Made by a program: the position numbers and the translations under genes
Notes under the pieces: model-generated
Seen by the model: the letters and a program-made list of their open reading frames with translations, nothing else
The model's database searches: none
What the model was told of the DNA's origin: nothing
Assembly: GCA_003599055.1 (NCBI GenBank)
Contig: QZIM01000017.1
Span: 1-34,282 of the forward strand
DNA length: 34,282 bases
Source: Candidatus Woesearchaeota archaeon
Lineage (GTDB): Archaea; Nanobdellota; Nanobdellia; Woesearchaeales; ARS49
Direction of reading: 5' to 3'
In this document: positions 12,784 through 18,295 of the stretch, piece by piece
How positions within the stretch are numbered: the stretch's first letter is position 1
Layout: each line of letters starts with the position of its first letter

Positions 12784-12957
12784 TCAGAAGATGAGAATTT
12801 CCTCTTTTGGGACCTTGGTGAGTGTGGGGGTGGTTTTGCATTTGACCAGCGCATCGCGTATTTTGGTCAGGTCTTTATGGTGTGCGATAACGTGGTTGTT
12901 ACAACTGATTACCCATTCTCCGGGATATTTGCAAAAATCCAAGGGGCGGCTTTTCAT
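12784..12957 (-). CDS. small DUF5678-type protein
   Basis: The 57 residues start at ATG 12957. The line PGEWVISCNNHVIAHHKDL and the end VPKEEILIF match the small DUF5678 family that accompanies retropepsin-like genes. A TATA box 26 bp upstream makes this the first, leaderless gene of a seven-gene minus-strand operon running to 10320. The stop is 3 bp before the protease start. Confidence 0.75.
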   Translation of the reverse strand: MKSRPLDFCKYPGEWVISCNNHVIAHHKDLTKIRDALVKCKTTPTLTKVPKEEILIF

Positions 12958-12978
12958 AGGGTATTTGTTGTTTGCTCA

Positions 12979-12987
12979 ATTTAAAAA
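12979..12987 (-). promoter_or_regulatory. promoter of the DUF5678-retropepsin operon
   Basis: The minus strand reads TTTTTAAAT, centred 26 bp before ATG 12957. It is the only convincing promoter for the whole 10320-12957 operon. Confidence 0.65.
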
Positions 12988-13061
12988 GGTTTGTGCAAAA
13001 AAGTGAGAATGATTCCGGGCGAAGTGGCTGGTTTTTCCGCCGTTCGTTGTGGTTTCCTTCT

Positions 13062-13925
13062 TTATGCGTCCTCAAGTCTTTTAATGTCGAGCTTTTTCAT
13101 CGTCATCATTGCTTTCCACGCTTCTGGTTTTGTCAGGAGTTCTTCGATGTTTTCAGGGTCGATTTGCCACACGATTCCGAATTTGTCGGCGAGCCAGCCG
13201 CAGGGCATTTCTTGTCCGCCAATGCTGAGCGCGTTCCAGTAGTGGTCGATTTCTTGTTGGTTTTTGCACCTGACGATAAATGATATCGCGCCGGTGAAGT
13301 CGAATTGGTGTTCTCCGGGGCCGTCCATAAGGACGAATTCGTACCCGTCAAGCCGGATGCGGGCGTGTTTGACGCAGTCTTCCAGTCCGGGAGTCTCTTC
13401 GTACATGCTGCCAAGGAGCACGATTGAGTTGGGGAAAATTTCGGTGTAGCGGCTGATTGCGGCTGCGGCTTTGCCGAACCTTTTTCCGACGAAAAGGAAG
13501 CAGGGCGTGATTTTTTGCGCGGCTTCTCCAAGGATGATTTGCCAGTCTATTCCAAATTTGTCCGAGCACCAGCCGTAGCTGTCGCTCCAGGGGTATTTGT
13601 CAAGGGCCATGCGCACTTCGCCGCCGTCTGAGAGTTTTTCCCAAAGCGTTTTTACTTCGTCTGCTGTTTTGCACGTGACGAAAAAGGAGATTGCGGGGCT
13701 GAATTTGGCGAACTGTTCGCCGCCGTTTATTGCGGTGAATTGTTGTCCCTCGAGTTCAAATGCGACGGTCATAATGCTTCCTTCAGGTTGTCCGCTCGCT
13801 AAGGCGGGTTCTTTTGTGTAGTGCGTGGTTTTGGTGATTTTTGAATTTGCAAAAATAGAAGTATAGTATTCGACTGCTTTTTCTGCGTCTTTTGCGAACC
13901 AGAGGAAGGGGGTGATTTTTTGCAT
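13062..13925 (-). CDS. tandem VOC (PhnB-like) protein
   Basis: The 287 residues contain two PhnB/3-demethylubiquinone-methyltransferase-like VOC domains. The first (about 1-135) begins MQKITPFLWFAKDAEKAVEY and ends SDKFGIDWQIILG. The second (about 136-275) begins AAQKITPCFLFVGKRFGKAA and ends ADKFGIVWQIDPE. VOC domains make a metal-binding or ligand pocket, and PhnB-like members have no firmly assigned reaction. The duplication gives an internal dimer. It has its own TATA box (13947-13955) and is leaderless. The family is bacterial-looking, like its neighbours. Confidence 0.88.
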   Translation of the reverse strand: MQKITPFLWFAKDAEKAVEYYTSIFANSKITKTTHYTKEPALASGQPEGSIMTVAFELEGQQFTAINGGEQFAKFSPAISFFVTCKTADEVKTLWEKLSDGGEVRMALDKYPWSDSYGWCSDKFGIDWQIILGEAAQKITPCFLFVGKRFGKAAAAISRYTEIFPNSIVLLGSMYEETPGLEDCVKHARIRLDGYEFVLMDGPGEHQFDFTGAISFIVRCKNQQEIDHYWNALSIGGQEMPCGWLADKFGIVWQIDPENIEELLTKPEAWKAMMTMKKLDIKRLEDA

Positions 13926-13946
13926 ATTGCCTGACTTGTGCGGCGG

Positions 13947-13955
13947 TATTTAATT
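13947..13955 (-). promoter_or_regulatory. TATA box for the VOC gene
   Basis: The minus strand reads AATTAAATA, centred 26 bp before ATG 13925. Confidence 0.6.
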
Positions 13956-14036
13956 TTGACGTTCTTGGTGAGGGTCTGGATGTTCTGGCGCTGCTTGGGT
14001 GATTGAACGTACGCAGCGCAGTTCTGGCTGGCGCGT

Positions 14037-14573
14037 TTAGCGGTGCATATTCAGTCGTTTAAGGTAGTCGATGAAGGAATTATGTGCGGGGGGTGCATAT
14101 TTTTCTCTGGCAAGGGTCCAGAGTCTGTTCGTGATGTCAAGAAGGGATGCTTCTGCGAAGAGGAGGGGTAGTTTGAGTGGTCGCAAAATGGCAAGGTCGT
14201 GCTCGGTTTCAATTGTCATACAGGGGATGGTGATGTTGTGTGCTCGTGCCGCGTTCGTCCGGTGGTTTCCGTCAAGAGCAAGGTAATTTCCGGTTCCGCC
14301 CGGCCTGTCCAGTCTGATTTCTGGCGGGGCAGGGATGATAAGAATGGGAGGGACGTGGTACCATCCGTAATCAGGTTCGGGTCTCTCTTGATGTATTGCG
14401 AGGAGGTATGCGCAGAGGTCCATTAGGGGGTATTCTTGCGAGAAGAATCCGTAAGGGTATTCTGTGGAGTTTTGGCGGTCTTTTTCTTCTTGGGCGCGTG
14501 CTTCGAGGGAGCGCGTTGTTGCGCCGTGTTCGACGGGGATTATTTCGCGTGCGGGCAGGATGACTTTTTTCAT
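14037..14573 (-). CDS. ParB/sulfiredoxin-superfamily-like protein
   Basis: This 178-residue protein has a ParB-like core at about residues 75-125: PPILIIPAPPEIRLDRPG leading to the diagnostic LALDGNHRTNAARAHNI and PCMTIE. In this superfamily the DG-x-HR segment binds nucleotide (CTP or ATP) or acts as a nuclease. The absence of a DNA-binding HTH argues against chromosome segregation. The remaining parts are unrecognised. A weak A-rich TATA-like box lies at about 14600-14608. Confidence 0.7.
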   Translation of the reverse strand: MKKVILPAREIIPVEHGATTRSLEARAQEEKDRQNSTEYPYGFFSQEYPLMDLCAYLLAIHQERPEPDYGWYHVPPILIIPAPPEIRLDRPGGTGNYLALDGNHRTNAARAHNITIPCMTIETEHDLAILRPLKLPLLFAEASLLDITNRLWTLAREKYAPPAHNSFIDYLKRLNMHR

Positions 14574-14615
14574 GGTTGCAGGGGGTATGATGAGGGGGTG
14601 ATTTTTTCTGCCATA

Positions 14616-15107
14616 TTAATTGCCTTCGTTCTTGAGGAGCTCAACTAATTTGTCAAGCTGCGAGTTGTATCCGTCGATAACGCCCATTTTTTCGTGTTTC
14701 ATTTTGTCTTCAATGGTGGGGTGGCTGATGCGGATGGTGACTTTGGTTTTGCCGTTCTCGTCCTCAAAGAGCGTGGTGGTTATCATTCCGCTTGGAAGGT
14801 CCGCGCCGCCTGCGTCAAAGTCTTCGCCGAATTCGTCGGTTGAGACGATTTTTTCGCCTTCTTTGAGTTCAAGGATGGTGCCTTCGCTGGGGTATTCTTT
14901 GCCGTCGGGTCCAATCATAACATAGCGCAGCCTGCCTCCCTGTTTCAGGTCGTTTTTTTCAACGCGGGTGTTGAATCCTTGCGGGCCGAACCATTTTTCA
15001 ATGAGTGTTGTTTCGGTCCAGTATTTCCAGACGAGTGCGCGGGGCGCATCGAATGTGCGGGCGATGGTGATTTCTTTGTCGTTTTGCTGTTCTGTTGGCG
15101 TGCTCAT
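14616..15107 (-). CDS. SRPBCC/AHSA1-type (START-like) protein
   Basis: This 163-residue protein starts MSTPTEQQNDKEITIARTFD. The AHSA1 family pattern is clear: APRALVWKYWTETTLIEKWF, GPQGFNT, GGRLRYVMIGPDGKEY, and the C-terminal MKHEKMGVIDGYNSQLDKLV, giving the helix-grip fold with a deep hydrophobic cavity. The ligand is unknown. A longer frame to 15326 is rejected, because a shared TATA box at about 15133 fixes the start at 15107. Confidence 0.88.
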   Translation of the reverse strand: MSTPTEQQNDKEITIARTFDAPRALVWKYWTETTLIEKWFGPQGFNTRVEKNDLKQGGRLRYVMIGPDGKEYPSEGTILELKEGEKIVSTDEFGEDFDAGGADLPSGMITTTLFEDENGKTKVTIRISHPTIEDKMKHEKMGVIDGYNSQLDKLVELLKNEGN

Positions 15108-15126
15108 ATGCGTGGGCAGGGAGTAA

Positions 15127-15138
15127 TGTTTATATTGT
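15127..15138. promoter_or_regulatory. bidirectional TATA box for two divergent leaderless genes
   Basis: TGTTTATATTG, centred at about 15133, reads as a TATA box on both strands. It lies 26 bp from ATG 15107 (minus, SRPBCC) and 26 bp from ATG 15159 (plus, phosphatase-like). No second TATA box is visible in the 51-bp spacer. Confidence 0.65.
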
Positions 15139-15158
15139 TTGCTGCCTCTCTGTTGGCT

Positions 15159-15485
15159 ATGAATGTGCTTTTCATTTGTAATCAAAACAAGCATCGCAGT
15201 AAGACTGCGGAGGATGTGTTTCGCTCCGTGTGCGTCGCGCGTTCTGCAGGTTTGTACAATGAGCATCCGGTGACGAAAGAGCAGATCGCGCAGGCGGACG
15301 TTGTTGTGGTTATGGAGGATGCGCAAAGGAGTGAGATAGCGAAGCGGTTTCCGTCGCTGTATCTTACGAAGCGGATTTTGTGCTGGAACATTCCTGATAT
15401 TTATCGTTTTGGTCAGCCTGAGCTGGTTGATGCGCTCAAGGAAAAGGCAGGTGATTTGCTAACTGAGCCAAGCGTGATATTGTGA
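15159..15485 (+). CDS. low-molecular-weight protein tyrosine phosphatase-like protein
   Basis: The 108 residues start MNVLFICNQNKHRSKTAEDV. The phosphatase P-loop CX5RS is present (C7 to R13-S14), followed by VARSAGLYNEHPVTKEQIA and ADVVVVMEDAQ, as in COG4551-type predicted phosphatases. The protein is shorter than classical LMW-PTP (about 150), and the usual C-terminal Asp general acid (DP motif) is replaced by NIPDIYRFGQPE. Likely a cysteine-dependent phosphatase, substrate unknown. The in-frame extension to 14979 lies over the divergent gene and is rejected. Confidence 0.85.
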   Translation: MNVLFICNQNKHRSKTAEDVFRSVCVARSAGLYNEHPVTKEQIAQADVVVVMEDAQRSEIAKRFPSLYLTKRILCWNIPDIYRFGQPELVDALKEKAGDLLTEPSVIL

Positions 15486-15551
15486 GATTGCTTCTTCTTT
15501 TCTGGTAAACATTTTGGTTTCTGCGACCAGGAGTGCGGGAATTCTGCGCGT

Positions 15552-15626
15552 GACGAAGAAAAGCCAAAAATCCAACCGCCAACGCGGTTGGATGAATGGC
15601 AATAATGTTTCTGGCTTTTCTGCGTC
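15552..15626. repeat. nested inverted repeat (copy 4)
   Basis: GACG plus AGAAAAGCCA (15552-15566) pairs with TGGCTTTTCT plus CGTC (15612-15626). Inside is a perfect 10-bp hairpin, ATCCAACCGC (15570-15579), loop CAAC, GCGGTTGGAT (15584-15593). The architecture matches the elements after EF-2, with an A-tract outer stem and a GC-rich inner hairpin. Confidence 0.75.
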
Positions 15627-15718
15627 CAGAAAATGCGTGCGCCGCTTATCGTTTAGAGAGTGCCGTTCAAGCCAAGCAATTCAGTGCTTGGTGGGCGCTC
15701 GCCACGCATTTTCTTGAC
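15624..15718. repeat. nested inverted repeat (copy 5)
   Basis: A perfect 12-bp outer stem AGAAAATGCGTG (15628-15639) with CACGCATTTTCT (15703-15714), extended by GTC/GAC, encloses GCGCC/GGCGC and the inner hairpin CCAAGCA (15672-15678), loop ATTCAG, TGCTTGG (15685-15691). It abuts copy 4 and overlaps the small minus-strand frame at 15653-15796. Confidence 0.75.
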
Positions 15719-15796
15719 CTTCCATTGAGGTCCGTTTTTTGTTTCAAGTTCGCTGATGGATACTTCCCACTTTTTGAACGGGTGTTGTTTTTGCAT
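15653..15796 (-). CDS. possible small gene, 3' part inside a palindromic element
   Basis: From ATG 15796 a 47-codon frame reads MQKQHPFKKWEVSISELETK and continues to a TAA at 15653. A TATA box (rc of TTTATAT, 15819-15825) lies 26 bp upstream, as for genuine genes here. The last 20 or so residues are encoded by palindromic copy 5. In another minus-strand frame, protein-like sequence continues to about 15483 (for example FFVTRRIPALLVAETKMFTR), so this may be the remnant of a longer gene broken by element insertion. The 15486-15887 interval otherwise holds only the repeats. Confidence 0.35.
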   Translation of the reverse strand: MQKQHPFKKWEVSISELETKNGPQWKVKKMRGERPPSTELLGLNGTL

Positions 15797-15818
15797 TGTT
15801 TGTCTTTGGGCTGCGTGG

Positions 15819-15825
15819 TTTATAT
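15819..15825 (-). promoter_or_regulatory. TATA-like box upstream of the 15796 frame
   Basis: The minus strand reads ATATAAA, centred 26 bp before ATG 15796. Confidence 0.4.
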
Positions 15826-15857
15826 GCTTCGCGCGGGGGCGCGTCCAGTGCGATTTC

Positions 15858-15865
15858 TTTATAAA
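15858..15865 (+). promoter_or_regulatory. TATA box for the Cas4-like nuclease
   Basis: TTTATAAA is centred at 15861.5, 26-27 bp before ATG 15888. Confidence 0.7.
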
Positions 15866-15887
15866 GGAGGTATAGTGTCCGGACACG

Positions 15888-16982
15888 ATGGGGGAATCAT
15901 ACGAAGCGCGCCAAAAGCGCCTGAAATTGCAGCGCGAGAAGGTTGCCGCGCGTAAAAAGAAGAAGGCGGCAGCGGAGCATAAGAGGGCGGTTAATTTGCT
16001 TTTTGCGCCCAAAGAGTCTGAGCGGCAGGTGAACTATCTTGCGCAAAACGCGCCGATTCAGTATGGCATTCCGTTTCCGCCGATGATGCAGCAGCAGTTT
16101 GCGCAGCTTATGATGCAGTATTTGCAGGCGATGTATGCGCAGGCGGGTCCGGTTGTGCCGTATGTGGCGGAGCGTCCGACGCCAAGGCAGATTCCGCTGA
16201 ACTGGGCTGAGCTTTTCCGCGGGGTGCTTGATGACGGGAAGATTCGCGCGTCGAGCGCGGTTGGTTTTTACGGTATTTGTGAGCGAAAGACGCTTTTGGA
16301 AAAGGTTGAGGAGAAGGAGAAGTTTTTTCATTTTGGCGAGCGCCCCAAGGCAATGCGTGAGGGGAGCTTGCGGCATAAGGAATTGGAGAATTCTGAAAAA
16401 AGTTTGGTTGAGCTTTTGCGTAGGGAGGGTTATGCGGTGCGGTATGACAAGGAGGCGTTGTGTACTTTTCCCGGGCTTTCTTTTGTGCAGGAGACTTCTT
16501 TCGATGGTGTTTTTGACGTGCCGAGCGGGCGTGTCACGGTGATGGGGCATCCTGACCGGGTTGTTGCGGGGTGTGGCTCGGTGTACGTTTTGGAGGCAAA
16601 GACGAACGTGCACAGGTTTTCAGAGCGGCTCGTGATGGGCGCGACCGTGCAGGGCTTGCTCTACGGATTGATGCTTGCAAGATACACGGGTCGGCCGGTG
16701 AAGGTTGCGCTCACGGACAGCACGCAGCCGCTTGAGCGGCGCGAGCTTGAATTGCTTGCGCGCGGTGATGATTTGGGTTTTGAGAAGTCTTTGCTTTCAG
16801 GTAAGGCGCGTGTTTTGTTTCCGTTTGATTCTGCGGCTCAGCAGATGGCGCTTTCATTTCTTGACCATATGGTGTCCGTGTACAGGAATCCGTTGAGTGC
16901 AAGGGGTTCGGACCTTTGCGACCGGTACGAGTGCCCGTTTCGGAATAGGGGTTGTGAGTTTTATCAGGCAAAAGAAATGTGA
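15888..16982 (+). CDS. Cas4/RecB-like PD-(D/E)XK nuclease with Fe-S cysteines
   Basis: This is a 364-residue protein. Residues 1-100 are a basic, Gln/Met-rich extension of unknown role. The nuclease core follows: cysteine C131 (GICERK), motif REGSLRHKELE with H163, D223 in GHPDRV, E236-x-K238 in VYVLEAKTNVHR, and Q255-x3-Y259 in TVQGLLYG. Three C-terminal cysteines, C344, C349 and C356 (CDRYECPFRNRGCEFY), complete the Cas4/AddB-type 4Fe-4S set. Cas4 proteins trim DNA ends, and stand-alone copies may act in repair or mobile elements. No CRISPR array or other cas gene is in the window, so a repair-type role is as likely as a CRISPR one. Leaderless start. Confidence 0.8.
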   Translation: MGESYEARQKRLKLQREKVAARKKKKAAAEHKRAVNLLFAPKESERQVNYLAQNAPIQYGIPFPPMMQQQFAQLMMQYLQAMYAQAGPVVPYVAERPTPRQIPLNWAELFRGVLDDGKIRASSAVGFYGICERKTLLEKVEEKEKFFHFGERPKAMREGSLRHKELENSEKSLVELLRREGYAVRYDKEALCTFPGLSFVQETSFDGVFDVPSGRVTVMGHPDRVVAGCGSVYVLEAKTNVHRFSERLVMGATVQGLLYGLMLARYTGRPVKVALTDSTQPLERRELELLARGDDLGFEKSLLSGKARVLFPFDSAAQQMALSFLDHMVSVYRNPLSARGSDLCDRYECPFRNRGCEFYQAKEM

Positions 16983-16988
16983 CTGGTT

Positions 16989-17126
16989 CTAAAATCCAAT
17001 GTCTTCGCGAGTGTATTTTTTCTTCTGAATGTTTTGAATGAATTCACGAAGGCGTTTGTGCATTTTTTTCACAAGGTCGTCATTCAGGCAGTCTTTTTTA
17101 ATTGTTGTGAAGTTTGGGCGGAATAT
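16989..17126 (-). pseudogene. possible gene remnant
   Basis: A 45-codon open stretch on the minus strand reads as protein-like sequence (RPNFTTIKKDCLNDDLVKKM, then KYTREDIGF) and ends at TAG 16989-16991. It begins right after a stop codon and has no start codon near its beginning; the only internal ATG would leave 26 residues. It looks like the 3' end of a lost gene. No family is recognised. Confidence 0.3.
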
Positions 17127-17147
17127 TTACGGTTCTCCCTTCGGAAG

Positions 17148-17156
17148 TTTTAATAA
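17148..17156 (+). promoter_or_regulatory. promoter of antitoxin B
   Basis: TTTTAATAA inside GGAAGTTTTAA is centred at 17152, 27 bp before ATG 17179. The same core precedes antitoxin A. Confidence 0.6.
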
Positions 17157-17178
17157 CTGCGCGGTATTAATTCTTGTT

Positions 17179-17310
17179 ATGCAAGAGGCAATCGTCCTTG
17201 AGATAAGGAATAAGGAGAATGATTTTCCGGCGACAGATGAAGAGATTTGTGCAAGTCTTGACCGCGCGCTTGATGATATAAAGAATGGGCGTTTTAAGCG
17301 TGTTCGTTAG
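17179..17310 (+). CDS. small antitoxin (convergent TA cassette B)
   Basis: The 43 residues start MQEAIVLEIRNKENDFPATD and end SLDRALDDIKNGRFKRVR. The end matches the LEDLKAGRV pattern of the other two antitoxins, while the N-terminal half differs. Leaderless. It converges with, and overlaps by 17 bp, the RelE-like gene at 17294-17611. The role is inferred from the repeated pairing. Confidence 0.6.
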   Translation: MQEAIVLEIRNKENDFPATDEEICASLDRALDDIKNGRFKRVR

Positions 17311-17611
17311 GCTTGTTCGGGATTGCCGTTTTGAGAGTGTCAAGATTTTTACGCAGCCATTTCATAGCTGATTCTTGTGTTTCTTTTGTCACGATGGTAA
17401 GCAGGAGTACTTTGCGGTGTTCGGGATAAATGAAGAAAAGGGCGCGTCTGTTGTCAAATTTCTTCTCGCGAAAGAATTCATACGTGAGTTGTTTGCCAAT
17501 GTACGGGTTGGCGCAAAGGCGGTCTTCAAATCGTTCAAGTATGTGCTGATAGTTTCGTGACAGTTTGATAAAGAGTTTGTTGTATTCGTCGCTTCGGCAG
17601 ACTTCAAACAT
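17294..17611 (-). CDS. RelE/ParE-superfamily toxin (cassette B)
   Basis: This 105-residue protein starts MFEVCRSDEYNKLFIKLSRN. It is similar to toxin A along its length: ILERFEDRLCANPYIGKQLT, YEFFREKKFDNRRALFFIYP and VLLLTIVTKETQESAMKWL. ATG 17611 is preferred over GTG 17617 because the TATA box (17632-17639) is about 25 bp away. Catalytic assignment (ribosome-dependent mRNase or gyrase poison) cannot be made by eye. The three cassettes share orientation and both promoter types, which points to duplication. Confidence 0.7.
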   Translation of the reverse strand: MFEVCRSDEYNKLFIKLSRNYQHILERFEDRLCANPYIGKQLTYEFFREKKFDNRRALFFIYPEHRKVLLLTIVTKETQESAMKWLRKNLDTLKTAIPNKPNEHA

Positions 17612-17626
17612 ATCCACACAAGACGC

Positions 17627-17669
17627 GCGCGTTTAATATGGCTTCGCACAAAAAAGCGGGAAAGTTTCC
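17627..17669 (-). promoter_or_regulatory. conserved toxin promoter element (copy B)
   Basis: The minus strand reads GGAAACTTTCCCGCTTTTTT and GCGAAGCCATATTAAACGCG. It is the same element as at 8466-8511. Confidence 0.65.
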
Positions 17670-17686
17670 AATCTTTGCGGGAGTAG

Positions 17687-17693
17687 TTTTAAG
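17687..17693 (+). promoter_or_regulatory. promoter of antitoxin C
   Basis: TTTTAAG is centred at 17690, 27 bp before ATG 17717. The flanking AGTTTTAAGAAG matches antitoxin A. Confidence 0.6.
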
Positions 17694-17716
17694 AAGGAGA
17701 ACGCGCATACAATCGT

Positions 17717-17848
17717 ATGCAACGGCTCGTCAGCGTTCAGAAGAAGGGGCAAAAGCAAAAGAAGGGCGTTCCTGTTGATGATGAACTTTTGCAGAGTCTT
17801 AAGCGGACTCTTGAGGATTTGAAGGCAGGGCGGGTCAGGGAAGTTTAG
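17717..17848 (+). CDS. small antitoxin (convergent TA cassette C)
   Basis: The 43 residues start MQRLVSVQKKGQKQKKGVPV and end TLEDLKAGRVREV, the closest relative of antitoxin A. It has a Lys/Gln-rich N-terminal half and one C-terminal helix. It is intact and leaderless, and overlaps the tail of the broken toxin C by 4 bp, exactly as in cassette A. Cassette C begins only about 15 bp beyond cassette B. Confidence 0.65.
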   Translation: MQRLVSVQKKGQKQKKGVPVDDELLQSLKRTLEDLKAGRVREV

Positions 17849-18145
17849 AGTCTGCGGGCGTATTCTTTGTATTGGGTGATGTGCGCTTTGATGAAGTCAA
17901 TGTCGTGCTGCTGAAATGTCTTGGTGCTTATTTTGGCGGGCAGGATTCGCGTAAGGTCGTCAAAGACGAAGGAGTAAATGCGGAGGTGGTGGTATTTCTT
18001 TTCGCGAAGGTACGCGTGATTGAGGGGTTTTTCAAGGCGGGGTTTTTTTGCAGTCGCTCTTCAAATATGGCAAGATTTTCTTGTCGCTTCCGTCTTGCCG
18101 GTGAACATCAGCATCGTATTCGGGGGCGTGAAAGATGCGGTACAT
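17845..18145 (-). pseudogene. frameshifted RelE/ParE-like toxin (cassette C)
   Basis: From ATG 18145 the frame starts MYRIFHAPEYDADVHRQDGS, as in toxin A, but stops after about 37 codons. Family sequence continues in a second frame (IFEERLQKNPALKNP) and then a third (NHAYLREKKYHHLRIYSFVF to HITQYKEYARRL, stop 17845). Two single-base deletions, one near 18060 and one in a C-run near 18025, would explain this. If real rather than assembly error, the toxin is dead while its antitoxin is intact. Confidence 0.65.
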
Positions 18146-18165
18146 TGTCCGCACAAGACGTGCGC

Positions 18166-18208
18166 GCTTAATATGCCTTCGGAGGAAAAAGCGGGATGGT
18201 TTTCAAAA
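18166..18208 (-). promoter_or_regulatory. conserved toxin promoter element (copy C)
   Basis: The minus strand reads TTGAAAACCATCCCGCTTTT and CCGAAGGCATATTAAGCG, nearly identical to copy A, and is retained although the toxin is broken. Confidence 0.65.
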
Positions 18209-18220
18209 ACAGCAAGTGTT

Positions 18221-18295
18221 TGTTGATAATTTGCGTCTGAGAACCGATAACTGACATCTGATAACTGAGCACTGAGAACCGATTACTGACGACTA
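18221..18295. repeat. degenerate heptanucleotide (NAACTGA) tandem repeat, second tract
   Basis: Units such as GAACCGA, TAACTGA, CATCTGA, TAACTGA, GCACTGA, GAACCGA and TTACTGA run without gaps between cassette C and the 3' end of the peroxiredoxin gene. It is the same unit and strand as the 3751-3850 tract. Confidence 0.7.

Noticed and set aside
14979-15158. Upstream extension of the phosphatase-like gene
   Set aside because: It would overlap the divergent SRPBCC gene and its promoter. The P-loop protein is complete from ATG 15159.
15797-16012. Upstream extension of the small 15796 minus-strand frame
   Set aside because: The extra part lies antisense over the start of the Cas4-like gene and upstream of the TATA box.
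15888-16982. CRISPR-Cas locus around the Cas4-like gene
   Set aside because: No repeat-spacer array and no other cas gene is seen anywhere in the window.
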